NCBI GenBank assembly: GCA_016795505.1
Contig: JAEUHH010000008.1
Location: 1 to 64,000 of the forward strand
Length of the DNA: 64,000 bases
Reading direction: 5' to 3'
From: Verrucomicrobiales bacterium
GTDB taxonomy: Bacteria > Verrucomicrobiota > Verrucomicrobiia > Verrucomicrobiales > DEV007
Each line of letters opens with the position of its first letter. The stretch's first letter is position 1. The translations under genes were made by a program, and so were the position numbers. The notes below the pieces were generated by a model, which was not told where the DNA came from, did not search any database, and saw only the letters and a program-made list of their open reading frames with translations. Positions 27,290-35,839 of the stretch are shown here, piece after piece.

Positions 27290-27530
27290 GGGATGGGGTG
27301 GGGTCAATGGGAGGGGAGCGACCGGGTGGGTGGCAGGGGTGGGGAGCTGGGCAAGGCGGGAGGCGAGGGGTCGCCGGGCTCAATCAAGAACCGTCGGCGC
27401 CCCCGCGCCAGCGAAAACTTGGCTCGGGCGGGGTGGTCTGGAATCTGCTAAAAACGGGTTGCAAGGCAGTCGATTCCTCCTATTTTCCGCACCTTAGCAA
27501 GATCCAGCTCCTTCCAATCCATCCAAAACC

Positions 27531-27764
27531 ATGGCCGATTTCGAAAACCGCTATTCCGACAACGTTTCCGGTGCGTTTTACGTCGACGATCAATGCATCG
27601 ACTGTGACCTGTGCCGCGAGACGGCGCCCGACAATTTCACCCGCAACGACGACGGCGGTCATTCTTTCGTCTTCAAGCAGCCCGAGACCGACGACGAGCG
27701 CGCTCTCTGCGAGGAGGCCATGGAAGGCTGCCCGGTCGAGGCCATCGGCAACGACGGCCAGTGA
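27531..27764 (+). CDS. Small ferredoxin, single [4Fe-4S] type
   Basis: 77 aa. One ferredoxin motif, C22-x-x-C25-x-x-C28 in QCIDCDLCRETAP, with the fourth ligand Cys67 in EGCPVEAI, as in one-cluster ferredoxins; an extra Cys60 could form a disulfide. The fold is acidic and short. It could accept electrons from the pyruvate:ferredoxin oxidoreductase encoded 2.7 kb away, which is an inference from function, not from operon structure. A clear hairpin terminator lies 42 bp behind the stop, so it is probably transcribed alone. Confidence 0.92.
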   Translation: MADFENRYSDNVSGAFYVDDQCIDCDLCRETAPDNFTRNDDGGHSFVFKQPETDDERALCEEAMEGCPVEAIGNDGQ

Positions 27765-27806
27765 TCGAGGGCTGACGCCGAGCAACGGCAGTCATTTTTC
27801 CGCAAG

Positions 27807-27840
27807 AAGCCGCTTTCCCGATGGGGGAGGCGGCTTTTTT
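27807..27840 (+). terminator. Rho-independent terminator of the ferredoxin gene
   Basis: AAGCCGCTTTCCC pairs with the following GGGGGAGGCGGCTT (a few internal mismatches), and the stem runs directly into TTTTTT. This is a textbook intrinsic terminator placed 42 bp behind the ferredoxin stop codon. Confidence 0.85.
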
Positions 27841-27937
27841 CGTGGGCAGCGAGACCGGTGCGGGCGCTGCGGTGCGGGGCAGGGGCGTGAGAAAGTCCTG
27901 TGCAATCGGTCCGGTCCGTGGTTCTCTGGGGACAGTC

Positions 27938-28348
27938 ATGCCGCCGCGCGCCGATGATTTTTGGAATGAGAAGAAACCGCGATACCGGAAGTATCGGGGC
28001 ATCCGTGATCGTGCGCTGGCGGATTTCCGCGGCTTTTGGGAGCCCGATGACACGGAGGCCTTTGCCCACGATGAGATCGGGGACGTGGTGGCCTCGACGC
28101 TGAAGCGTCTGGGGCTGAAACAGCGGTTCGACGAGGATCAGGTGAAGGCGGCGTGGCACGAGGTGGTCGGCGACTTCGTGTCGCGGAACTCCCAGCCCAT
28201 CGGGGTGCAGCGCAAGGTCCTGCTGGTGCAGGTGCTCCAGCCGGCGGTCCACTACACGCTGGAGCGGATGAAGGCCCAGATCCTGGAGCGGATGCAGGCG
28301 CGGTTCGGCAAGGAACACATCCGCGAGGTGCGTTTCCGGATCGGCTGA
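27938..28348 (+). CDS. DciA-like (DUF721) protein
   Basis: 136 aa from the ATG at 27938. The C-terminal two thirds match DUF721, the family of DciA, a loader or partner of the replicative helicase DnaB in bacteria that lack DnaC: LGLKQRFDEDQVKAAWHEVV, then GDFVSRNSQPIGVQRKVLLV, and TLERMKAQILERMQARFG, a KH-like fold. The N-terminal 45 residues are basic and aromatic (KKPRYRKYRGIRDRAL) and may bind DNA. The frame is open further upstream to 27821, but that part overlaps the terminator behind the ferredoxin gene. A repeat cluster follows 36 bp behind the stop. Helicase loading is known for DciA, not shown for this protein. Confidence 0.75.
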   Translation: MPPRADDFWNEKKPRYRKYRGIRDRALADFRGFWEPDDTEAFAHDEIGDVVASTLKRLGLKQRFDEDQVKAAWHEVVGDFVSRNSQPIGVQRKVLLVQVLQPAVHYTLERMKAQILERMQARFGKEHIREVRFRIG

Positions 28349-28383
28349 GCCGCGGGGATGGCTTTTGAGGATCGGCGGTGGGT

Positions 28384-28427
28384 CGATGAGGCCGGGTCTG
28401 TTCGCCGATGCAACTGGGTCTGATCGG
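28384..28427. repeat. 22-bp repeat cluster 5 (two direct units)
   Basis: Units at 28384-28405 (diverged) and 28406-28427, cores on the + strand (GGCCGGGT and AACTGGGT variants). The cluster starts 36 bp behind the DciA-like gene, in a convergent gap. Confidence 0.8.
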
Positions 28428-28470
28428 AATGCCGGGGGATCACAGCGGTGGCTCGGTCGTCCAGCGGGTC

Positions 28471-28700
28471 GGATGCCGGAGGCATCTCAGCCGGTAGCCG
28501 GTGGTTGAGCGCAGCGATACCACCGGTCTTTCCGGCCAAAGTCGAGCATCCCGGCGGGATGCCAGCCGGTCGCCATTCCGCGCGCCGCATCGCACGCTGG
28601 CATCCCTCCGGGATGCCCGGTTTCATTGCCATTCTATCCGGTGGTGTCGTCGCTGCGCTCCTCAACCACCGGCTAATGGCTGTGATGCCTGCGGCATCTT
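28471..28700. repeat. 230-bp nested palindromic element
   Basis: The left half and right half are imperfect reverse complements. ATGCCGGAGGCATC at the left end matches GATGCCTGCGGCATC at the right. GCCGGTGGTTGAGCGCAGCG matches CGCTGCGCTCCTCAACCACC. GCATCCCGGCGGGATGCCAG pairs with CTGGCATCCCTCCGGGATGC in the centre. Several arms are also small palindromes on their own. There is no open frame of note; this resembles a composite REP/MITE-type element. Confidence 0.8.
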
Positions 28701-28726
28701 TTCGCTTCGAATCGCTCATTCGTGTT

Positions 28727-28893
28727 TGGGTTCAACGCAGAGGAGCAGAGGAGCAGAGGAGCAGAGGAGCAGAGGAGCAGAGGAGCAGAGGGCTGCTGAG
28801 ATTCTCGTTCCCGCCAATCGGCCCCAATAAACTAGGGAGATTTCCACCATCTCCGCGGCCCTCGGCACCTTTGCGCCTCTGCGGTGAAACTCC
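28727..28893. repeat. Inverted-repeat element with an expanded 8-bp microsatellite
   Basis: The left end reads TTCAACGCAGAGGAGCAGAG and the right end CCTTTGCGCCTCTGCGGTGA, which is its approximate reverse complement; similar element ends are widespread in verrucomicrobia and some other phyla. Inside the left arm the 8-mer AGGAGCAG is repeated six times without error (28741-28788), presumably by slipped replication. The stretch 28428-28912 holds only repeats. Confidence 0.8.
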
Positions 28894-28912
28894 CCGGGCC
28901 GGCGAGGGCCGC

Positions 28913-31900
28913 TCAGTGACCGGTGGTGGCGGCGGGGGCCTCGTCGGCTTTGCCGATCCAGACATCTTTGATCCAGCGCCAGGTGCGGCTGGTGAGGCTC
29001 TGGGCGTCGGAGAGGGCGATGTAGGTCAGCGGCACGAGGAACAGGGTGATGACGGTGGCAAACAGGGAGCCGTAGCCCATCGCGACGGAGACGGGGGTGA
29101 GGAACTGGGCGTGGGTGCTCTGGGCGCCGGTGCTGAAGAAGAAGGGGGCGAGGTCGGCGAGCCAGGTGCCGCTGAAGATGAGGGGGACGAGGCCGAAGAA
29201 GGTGGTGATCTGGGTGAGGAAGATGGCGCGGAAGCGGTGGACGCCGCCTTTCTGCACGGCCTCGCGCAGGGGCATGCCGCTGGCGCGGAGGTCGTTGATC
29301 TCGTCGACGAGGACGAGGGTGTCATTGACCACCACGCCGCAGACGCCGAGGATGCCGAACAGGGACATGATGCTGAGAGGCAGGTCATGGGCGAGGTGGC
29401 CGAGCACGGCGCCGACGATGCCGAAGGGCACGACCAGGAGCACCACGAAGGGCTGGGAGTAGCTTTTGAAGGGCACAGCCATGAGGGCATACATGCCGGC
29501 GAGCACGATGAGCAGGGACAGGAGCATCTGGGAGCCGCTCTCGGCCTGCCGGCGGGCCTCGCCCTCGAAGGTCCAGCGGATGTGGCCGTGGCTGGCGAGG
29601 AGTTGGTCGATGTGGGTTTTGATCTGGGCGCGGAGGGCCTCCAGGTCAGTGGTTTTCTTGTCGGCATCGGCGGTGATGTTCATGGCGCGGCGGCGGTCGA
29701 CGCGCTTGATGCTGGTGAAGCTCTTCACGACAGAAGCCTCGGCGACGGTGCCGAAGGGAATCTCCAGCCCGTCGGCGGTGCGCACCCGCATGGTCTCCAG
29801 GGTGGCGAGATTGCGGCGCTCGTCGCGGGGCAGGCGCAGCATGACTTTCACTTCGTTGCGGCCCCGCTGGATGCGCTGGACTTCGTCGCCGTAGAAGGCC
29901 TGGCGGACCTGGCTGGCGAGGTCGTTGACGGTGACGCCGAACTGGCGGGCCTCGGGCTTGAGGCGGAGCTGGATCTCATTGCGCCCGGAGTCGAGGGTGT
30001 CATTGATGTCGAACAGGGCGGGGTAGGTGGAGAGATGTTCCTTGATCTTGGCGGAGATCTCGAGCAGCTCCCGCGGGTCGGTGCCGGTGAGCTGGATGTC
30101 GATGGGATCGCCGCTGCGCATGATCTCGGCCCGGAAGGTGATCTCCTCGGCACCGACGATGGGGCCGATGCGGCGGCGCCACTCGGAGGCCATATCGACG
30201 GTGTTCACGTCGAGGCTGCGCTCCTCGGGGCCGTAGGTCTCCATGACGACGCCCCCGATGTGGGAGCCGGGGCTGTTCGAGGTGCCGCGGCCGGTCGAGA
30301 CGGTGGTGCCGGTGGAGGCGACGATGTGTTTGATGACGCTCTGGCCGTCGGGGCCGACGTACTCGTCGCGCATCTGCTCGGCGATCTCGTAGATGCGCTG
30401 GATCTGGGCGTCGGTGGTCTCAAAGGGCGTGCCGTCGAGCATGGTGAGGCGGCAGTCGATCCGCTCGCTGGGCACGCGGGGGAAATAGGTGGTCTGGATG
30501 CGGCCGCCGGCATAGAGGCCGATGAGCACGGTGAGCCCGCCGAACATCAGGGCCAGCACGGTGTAGGTGTGGGCCACGCAGTAGCGGATGGAGGGCCGGT
30601 AGACGCGGTCGATGAACCATTGCAGGCCGGCGCCGGAGAGGCGGTGCACCGGTGCGAGCAGATCTCCGGCCCGGCCGAGGAAAGGGGTGGCGAGGTGGCT
30701 GGGGAGGATGAGCTTGGTCTCCAGCAGGGCGATGAGCATGACCGTGATGAACACGATGGCGATGGGCTTGAACATGCTGCCCCAGTCCGAGGAGTCGAAG
30801 GCCATCGGGATGAAGGCCATCACGGTGGTGAGGACGCCGAAGGTGATCGGCACGGCCATGCGCCGGGTGCCCTGAATCGCCGCCTCGAGAGGTGGCAGGC
30901 CGCGCTGTCGGTAGCTGTCGCAGCTCTCGCTGATGACGATGGCGTCATCGACCACGATGCCGAGGACGAGGATGAAACCCATCAGGGAGGACAGATTGAT
31001 GGTAATGCCGAGGTAGGGCATGAGGGCGAAGGCCCCGAGGAAGCTCATCACCATGCCGACGCCGACCCAGATGACGGCCTCGAGCCGGAGGAACAGGCCG
31101 ACGCAGAGGAAGACGAGGATGAGGCTGCTCTGGGCATTCTGGCGGAGCAGGTCGATGCGCCCTTTGACGATCTTGGAGCGATCGTTCCAGAAATCAAGTC
31201 TCACCCCATCGGGCAGGGTGTTGTTGGCGGAGTCGATGTATTCCTTGACCCGCTCGCCGATGGTGATGGCGTTCTGTTTGCCCTCGCGCATCACGGTGAT
31301 CATGACGCAGGGGCGGCCGTTCAGTTTGACGATGAGGGGATTTTCCGTAAAGCCGTCGATGATCTTTGCGATCTCGCCGAGGGTGAGCTTGCTGCCGTCA
31401 GGGCGGGTGAGCACCGGGACGCGGGCGTAGTCGTCGCCCGTGTAGGCCCGGCCGCGGGTGCGGATGGAGACATCGCCGGAGTCGGTCTGCACGACGCCGG
31501 CCGGGAGGTCGATCGCGCTCTCGCGGATGGCACGGCTGATGGAGGCGAGGCTGAGGTTGTACTTTTTCAGCGTGGCCTCGGGGATCTCGATGGCGATCTC
31601 CTCTTTCCGCACGCCGGCGATCTCGGCGTGGGAGATGCCGGGGAGGGCGGCGAGTTCGTCGCGGGTCTGTTCGGCGAGGCGTTTCAGGTCGCGCTCGGCC
31701 ATCTCGGCGCTCAGGATGACGGTGATGACCGAGTGGAAGGAGTCGTCGAGCTGGATGATGGGCTTTTCGGCGAGGGTCGGGAAGTTCGGGATCGAATCGA
31801 GGCGGATTTTCACGTCCTCCATGACGGTGCGCGGGTCCTCGTCTTCGTTGACCTCGATGAGGACGGTGCCGCCGCTGCTGCTGGCGGTGGAATTGATGTG

Positions 31901-32134
31901 CTTGATCCCGCCAACGGGCTGGAGGGCCTCCTCGATCTTGAGGACGATGTTTTCCTCGGTCTCGTCCGGTGAGGAGGCCGGGTAGGGGACGTTGACCGAG
32001 ATATACCGCGAGGGCATGTCCTGGAAAACCTCCAGCGGGATCTTGTCCATCCAGAGCGTCCAGATGCCGGTGGCCATGACGGCCAGCATCAGCAGGTTCG
32101 CGGCGACGCCGTTTCTGGCAAACCACTCGATCAC
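28913..32134 (-). CDS. RND-family efflux transporter (AcrB/HAE1-like)
   Basis: 1073 aa inner-membrane proton antiporter, of normal length for the family. The first membrane helix lies at residues 10-28 (VAANLLMLAVMATGIWTL). A large periplasmic porter domain follows, then helices 2-6 with GIVVDDAIVISE, where the two Asp residues carry protons. A second porter domain (from about 560) and the last six helices with GVVVNDTLVLVDEIN repeat the pattern. The gene starts 8 bp behind the adaptor gene, so the two are one operon; no outer-membrane channel gene is adjacent. Substrate unknown. Confidence 0.93.
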   Translation of the reverse strand: MIEWFARNGVAANLLMLAVMATGIWTLWMDKIPLEVFQDMPSRYISVNVPYPASSPDETEENIVLKIEEALQPVGGIKHINSTASSSGGTVLIEVNEDEDPRTVMEDVKIRLDSIPNFPTLAEKPIIQLDDSFHSVITVILSAEMAERDLKRLAEQTRDELAALPGISHAEIAGVRKEEIAIEIPEATLKKYNLSLASISRAIRESAIDLPAGVVQTDSGDVSIRTRGRAYTGDDYARVPVLTRPDGSKLTLGEIAKIIDGFTENPLIVKLNGRPCVMITVMREGKQNAITIGERVKEYIDSANNTLPDGVRLDFWNDRSKIVKGRIDLLRQNAQSSLILVFLCVGLFLRLEAVIWVGVGMVMSFLGAFALMPYLGITINLSSLMGFILVLGIVVDDAIVISESCDSYRQRGLPPLEAAIQGTRRMAVPITFGVLTTVMAFIPMAFDSSDWGSMFKPIAIVFITVMLIALLETKLILPSHLATPFLGRAGDLLAPVHRLSGAGLQWFIDRVYRPSIRYCVAHTYTVLALMFGGLTVLIGLYAGGRIQTTYFPRVPSERIDCRLTMLDGTPFETTDAQIQRIYEIAEQMRDEYVGPDGQSVIKHIVASTGTTVSTGRGTSNSPGSHIGGVVMETYGPEERSLDVNTVDMASEWRRRIGPIVGAEEITFRAEIMRSGDPIDIQLTGTDPRELLEISAKIKEHLSTYPALFDINDTLDSGRNEIQLRLKPEARQFGVTVNDLASQVRQAFYGDEVQRIQRGRNEVKVMLRLPRDERRNLATLETMRVRTADGLEIPFGTVAEASVVKSFTSIKRVDRRRAMNITADADKKTTDLEALRAQIKTHIDQLLASHGHIRWTFEGEARRQAESGSQMLLSLLIVLAGMYALMAVPFKSYSQPFVVLLVVPFGIVGAVLGHLAHDLPLSIMSLFGILGVCGVVVNDTLVLVDEINDLRASGMPLREAVQKGGVHRFRAIFLTQITTFFGLVPLIFSGTWLADLAPFFFSTGAQSTHAQFLTPVSVAMGYGSLFATVITLFLVPLTYIALSDAQSLTSRTWRWIKDVWIGKADEAPAATTGH

Positions 32135-32141
32135 CGGAGCG

Positions 32142-33404
32142 TCAGGAGGAGGTGCGGTCGCTCTTTTCGGCCGGTGGCCGGCTGGCTCCGTCCTGCCGGG
32201 GGGAGGCGATCTCGGGCGACTCGGTGGCGCCGTCTATGGTGGGCAATACCGAGGCGCCTTCCGCGGCGAAGGGGATCGGGGTCAGGCAGAGGATTTCTCC
32301 AGGGGCGGGCGATTTGCCGGGGCGCGTGCCGATGACGATCTGCTGGGCGTCGCTGTAGAGGGGATCAACGGTGACGCGGCGCAGCTTGTTTTCCGCCGTG
32401 ATGAGGATGATTTCATTTCCCGCCCGGACGGCGCGCCGGGGAATGACGAAGACATCGGTGAGCACGGAGCCCTGGATCTCGGCTTCGACGAATTGGCCGA
32501 TCTTCAGCGGCGGGCCGACGTTGCGTTTGCGGCCATAGGGGTCGTTGATCTGGGCAACGGCGGTGATTTGCCGGGTCGCCTCGTCGATGGCGCTCTCGAC
32601 CCGGACGATGGCACCCTCCCACGTGGCGGGCTTGCCTCCGATCCGGGAATGCAGCTTCACGGGTGCCGAGGTGCCGGATGCGTCGCCATCGCGGAAGTGC
32701 TCCGGCAGATCGAGGAATCGCATGTCGCGCTCCGGCAGGGGCAGGCGGATCTCCACGTAATCCACGGCAAAAACGGTGCCCAGGGGAGTGCCTTGCGAGA
32801 CGAACTGGCCGAGGTCGGCCGACTGTTCGAGGACCTGGCCATCGTAAGGGGCGCGGATCACGGTCCGTTCGAGGTCCCGCTCGGCTTTGGCGATGCGGGC
32901 CTTGGCGGATGCGACGTCGGCTTCGGCTTTGGCGACTTGAGGGAGGCGCAGGGCGAGTGGGCTTGGCTCGCCGGATTTGCCGAGCGCCCGCCAGTTCTCG
33001 CGGGCCTGGTCGGCTTTGGCTTTTTCCTCCACCAGTATTACCTCTGCCTGAGCCAGCTCAGCCTTGGCCACGACGATCGCGGTCTCGTAGTCGACGGGGT
33101 CGAGCTTCAGCAGGACATCGCCGGCGGAAAAAAAGCCGCCCGGCCGGAAGGACGGGCTCACCTCGATGATGCGGGCGGATACCTCCGGGAGCAGGGCGCT
33201 GCGGGTGCGGGGCTGGACGGTGCCCTGGGAGCGGACGTGGACGGGGAAGCTGGTCGGCTGAAAGCGGGTGGCTTCGACCCGCATCAGCACCGGAGGCGCT
33301 TCGATCGTCTCGGGCTGGGGGCGGTTTTCGATGAACCACCACGCCCAGTAGCCACAGGCTCCGAGGATCACGAGAGGGAGGACGGCTCGGAAAAAACGAT
33401 TCAT
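32142..33404 (-). CDS. RND efflux membrane-fusion (adaptor) protein
   Basis: About 420 aa periplasmic adaptor of the HlyD/AcrA family that should link the RND pump encoded behind it to an outer-membrane channel. A membrane anchor covers residues 7-25 (VLPLVILGACGYWAWW). A lipoyl half-motif (VHVRSQGTVQPRTRSALLPE) is followed by a long helical hairpin (about 110-180, AKAELAQAEVILVEEKAKAD), then the second half TVIRAPYDGQVLEQSADLGQ and beta-barrel domains. The ATG at 33404 is preferred; the open frame extends 28 codons further without a signal. Confidence 0.92.
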   Translation of the reverse strand: MNRFFRAVLPLVILGACGYWAWWFIENRPQPETIEAPPVLMRVEATRFQPTSFPVHVRSQGTVQPRTRSALLPEVSARIIEVSPSFRPGGFFSAGDVLLKLDPVDYETAIVVAKAELAQAEVILVEEKAKADQARENWRALGKSGEPSPLALRLPQVAKAEADVASAKARIAKAERDLERTVIRAPYDGQVLEQSADLGQFVSQGTPLGTVFAVDYVEIRLPLPERDMRFLDLPEHFRDGDASGTSAPVKLHSRIGGKPATWEGAIVRVESAIDEATRQITAVAQINDPYGRKRNVGPPLKIGQFVEAEIQGSVLTDVFVIPRRAVRAGNEIILITAENKLRRVTVDPLYSDAQQIVIGTRPGKSPAPGEILCLTPIPFAAEGASVLPTIDGATESPEIASPRQDGASRPPAEKSDRTSS

Positions 33405-33596
33405 CGGCTGGGGGAAATCGCGGAACGGGGCGAAAAGACTGAGACCGAAACCGTCATGTGTGATTTCTCCGAACGCAAGCGCCTGCATCGCCCGAGATGC
33501 GCCTGCGACCCGCGGGACATGAGGCGGCGCGGTGGAGGGAAGGGAACGCTGTCGAGCCGTCCGTCGGATGCGGGCCGGCTGCGGAGTGCGGAAAGA

Positions 33597-33671
33597 TGGT
33601 GCACGAGGACGGGATCGAACCGCCGACCAACTGGGTGTAAACCAGCCGCTCTACCGCTGAGCTACCCGTGC
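33597..33671 (-). tRNA. tRNA-Val (anticodon TAC)
   Basis: 75 nt including an encoded CCA end. Acceptor arms GCACGGG and CTCGTGC pair with one G-T pair. The D-arm reads GCTCAGCGGTAGAGC, the anticodon loop has TTTACAC with anticodon TAC, and the T-arm GGTTCGATCC. It reads GTA and, by wobble, other valine codons. Confidence 0.96.
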
Positions 33672-33784
33672 ATCGCCTGGTCGCGAAACCGGACGCGGAT
33701 TGTCGTCCGGAAAGGTGGTGGGAAGTGTCCTTGGAACGGGCTCAGGATCAAGCGAAATCGGTTGGAATTCCGGCGACGCAAAAG

Positions 33785-33808
33785 ACTTTGTGAAAAATTT
33801 CACAAAGT
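33785..33808. promoter_or_regulatory. Rex-like operator in front of the ATP synthase operon
   Basis: A perfect inverted repeat with 11-bp arms around two bases. Its inner 18 bp (33788-33805), TTGTGAAAAATTTCACAA, match the known binding pattern of the redox repressor Rex, TTGTGAA-(N)-TTCACAA. Rex senses the NADH/NAD+ ratio; in Streptomyces it is reported to bind in front of ATP synthase and respiratory operons. The site is 111 bp upstream of the atpB start and next to a possible promoter. No rex gene is in the window. Confidence 0.65.
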
Positions 33809-33810
33809 TC

Positions 33811-33837
33811 TTGCGATGACTGGGGGGACGGTATAGA
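33811..33837 (+). promoter_or_regulatory. Candidate promoter of the ATP synthase operon
   Basis: A -10-like TATAGA lies at 33832-33837. TTGCGA at 33811-33816 could be the -35, but the spacing is only 15 bp; TTCTTG at 33808 gives 18 bp. The Rex-like palindrome lies directly upstream, overlapping or touching the -35, where a bound repressor would block polymerase. Weak match, placed by context. Confidence 0.35.
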
Positions 33838-33918
33838 AACAGCGTGCCCGGAGCCAGGGCTGACCCCGGCCGGCTTGGGTGTCCCTCTCTTTCAACCTGA
33901 CAATCGCGAGTCCGATTC

Positions 33919-34788
33919 ATGGTTCCGACCGTTTCAACCCTGTTCACCGTCCCGCCGATGCTGGCTGCCGTTCCGCTGAATGCGGAGAGCCTGTTCGGCT
34001 TCGTGACCAACTCGATGTTCGTCGCAGTGATTGTGACGACAGTGATCCTGCTCTTTACCCGCATGGCCACCCGGCGGATGGAGACCATTCCCGGCAAGAA
34101 GCAGAATCTGGTCGAGTTCGTCGTCGAATTCGTCCTGACGGAGTTGGAGGGCATTCTCGGTCGCAAAATCGCGCTGAAGGTGTTTCCCCTGCTTGCGACC
34201 ATTTTTGTCTTTATCCTGGTGTCGAACTGGTTCGGCTTGCTGCCGGGTGTTGGCTCCATCGGATATGGTGAGCAGACCGGTCCGCTGACGCTCGATGCGT
34301 CAAAGCACTACACGCCCTATCTGCGGCCGGCGACGGCTGACTTGAACATGAACCTCGGCATGGCGGCCGTGTTCATGATTGTCTGGCTCTATATTTCGAT
34401 TCAGGAGGTCGGGCTCGGCGGATTCCTCAAGCACATCTTCGGTGCCAAGGGTGGCATGACTGGCTTGTTGGGTCTGTTGATGGCGGTCATTTTCTTCATT
34501 GTGGGCATCATTGAGGTGATCTCGATCCTGTTCCGTCCGGTGTCCCTGTCTCTCCGGTTGTTCGGTAATATTTTCGCGGGCGAGACGCTCCTGCACACCA
34601 TGGCGGAGTTGGGTGAGAAGATGGGATGGCCGGATGCGCTGGCCTTCGTGGGCCGGGTGGTGCTGCCGATTCCGTTCTATTTCATGGAACTGCTGGTGGG
34701 TCTGGTGCAGGCGATCGTGTTCACGCTGCTGTGCGCCGTCTATGTCCAGCTTTCCACGGCTCACGATGAGGAGGAACATCATCACTGA
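33919..34788 (+). CDS. atpB: ATP synthase Fo subunit a
   Basis: 289 aa inner-membrane stator subunit that forms the two proton half-channels next to the c-ring. Five to six hydrophobic helices are visible. The essential arginine is Arg213 in PVSLSLRLFGNIFAGE, and the last helix region contains LLVGLVQAIVFTLLCAVY with the usual Gln. The C-terminus ends HDEEEHHH, a histidine-rich tail. First gene of the atpBEFHAGDC operon; no atpI or atpZ gene precedes it. The Rex-like site and candidate promoter lie just upstream. Confidence 0.97.
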   Translation: MVPTVSTLFTVPPMLAAVPLNAESLFGFVTNSMFVAVIVTTVILLFTRMATRRMETIPGKKQNLVEFVVEFVLTELEGILGRKIALKVFPLLATIFVFILVSNWFGLLPGVGSIGYGEQTGPLTLDASKHYTPYLRPATADLNMNLGMAAVFMIVWLYISIQEVGLGGFLKHIFGAKGGMTGLLGLLMAVIFFIVGIIEVISILFRPVSLSLRLFGNIFAGETLLHTMAELGEKMGWPDALAFVGRVVLPIPFYFMELLVGLVQAIVFTLLCAVYVQLSTAHDEEEHHH

Positions 34789-34921
34789 GTGAGTCGGGCC
34801 GCGACCGGGGCGATGTATGGCTCCGGGCGGCTGAGAGAATCTCGCTGTCGGGACCATGCGCAAGGTGTGGGCGGCGGTGAAACAGAAAACAAAAACAACG
34901 TAACCTGAAAGGGAAATAAAC

Positions 34922-35173
34922 ATGATCGAAATCCTTCCACTCCTCGCTGCGGCGGCTCCGGCTGCTGCTGAAAGCGGTGCTCCGCTCGCTCTGGGTATCG
35001 CCGGTGCCGGTGCCGCCATCGGCGTCGGTCTCGTCGGCATGGCTGCCGCCCAAGCGGTGGGCCGCAATCCCACGGCCTCGGGCAAGATCCTGACCATCGG
35101 CATTCTGGGCATGGCGTTCGCCGAAGCTATCGCGATTTACGCGCTGGTGGCGGCCTTCGCTCTCGGCAAGTAA
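34922..35173 (+). CDS. atpE: ATP synthase Fo subunit c
   Basis: 83 aa, two-helix hairpin of the rotor ring. The polar loop is R48-N-P and the ion-carrying carboxylate is Glu68 in GMAFAEAIAIYALV. The residue after the Glu is Ala, not the Ser/Thr of sodium-type rings, which suggests proton coupling. The N-terminus is Ala-rich (LLAAAAPAAAES) and could be a short cleaved or unusual first helix. It is the second gene of the operon, 133 bp behind atpB, a wide enough gap for an mRNA processing or enhancer element to raise translation of this high-copy subunit. Confidence 0.97.
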   Translation: MIEILPLLAAAAPAAAESGAPLALGIAGAGAAIGVGLVGMAAAQAVGRNPTASGKILTIGILGMAFAEAIAIYALVAAFALGK

Positions 35174-35279
35174 TGCTTGAAGATTTTCCCGGCTTCGCGG
35201 ATCGGACGGGCTGTCCGGTCCGCGAAAGCCCGGAAACCGACTCAACGACCGGAAACATTTTCACACCTTTCAGCAAGTC

Positions 35280-35777
35280 ATGGATGTCCTCACCAAATTT
35301 GGCGTCAACTGGCCGGCCTTCATCGCCCAGGTCCTGATTGTGCTGGTCGTTTACACGGTCCTCAAGAAATATGCCTTCGGACCGGTGCTGGCCATGCTCG
35401 AGCAGCGCCGTAGCCGGATCGAGGAAGGCGAAAAAGAGCTGGTCAAAATCCGCGAGCAACTGGAGCAGGCGGATTACCGTGTGAAGGCCATGCTCGACGA
35501 GGCGAATGCCAAAGCTGAGCGCCTGATCGGCGAGGCTCGCGAGAGTGCCTCCGCTCTTCGTGAGCAAAAGACTCAGGAAGCCATTTCCGAGGCGGAGAAA
35601 ATCGTCGCCAAGGCCAAGGAGGCTTCCAAGCTGGAGCACGAGCGTCTGCTGGGCGAGCTGAAGCGCGACTTCGGGCGTCTGGTGGTCGAGACCACTGGCA
35701 AGGTGACCGGCAAGGTGCTCGACGAGAAAGATCAGAGCCGCATCAATCAGGAAGCCGTTGGCCAGTTGGCCATCTGA
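35280..35777 (+). CDS. atpF: ATP synthase Fo subunit b
   Basis: 165 aa peripheral stalk subunit. One N-terminal membrane helix (WPAFIAQVLIVLVVYTVLKK, about 10-30) is followed by a long charged helix to the C-terminus, as expected for the dimeric b stalk (VLAMLEQRRSRIEEGEKEL onwards). A single atpF gene is present, with no b' copy. It lies 106 bp behind atpE and 62 bp ahead of atpH. Confidence 0.95.
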   Translation: MDVLTKFGVNWPAFIAQVLIVLVVYTVLKKYAFGPVLAMLEQRRSRIEEGEKELVKIREQLEQADYRVKAMLDEANAKAERLIGEARESASALREQKTQEAISEAEKIVAKAKEASKLEHERLLGELKRDFGRLVVETTGKVTGKVLDEKDQSRINQEAVGQLAI

Positions 35778-35839
35778 TCGTCCGAAATCGCCTCGCGACC
35801 CATCGATTTCCCCATTTCCGATCTCCCGACCGTCCCGCC

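Noticed and set aside
28448-31972. A 1174-codon + strand frame opposite the RND transporter
   Set aside because: Its start lies in repeats and its protein is a low-complexity Asp/Gly/Ala/His series; the minus strand encodes a complete RND pump.
31992-33836. A 614-codon + strand frame opposite the adaptor gene
   Set aside because: It crosses tRNA-Val and has no recognisable domain; the adaptor protein on the minus strand is clear.
33839-33918. atpI or atpZ gene before atpB
   Set aside because: No suitable frame with membrane helices exists between the tRNA and atpB.
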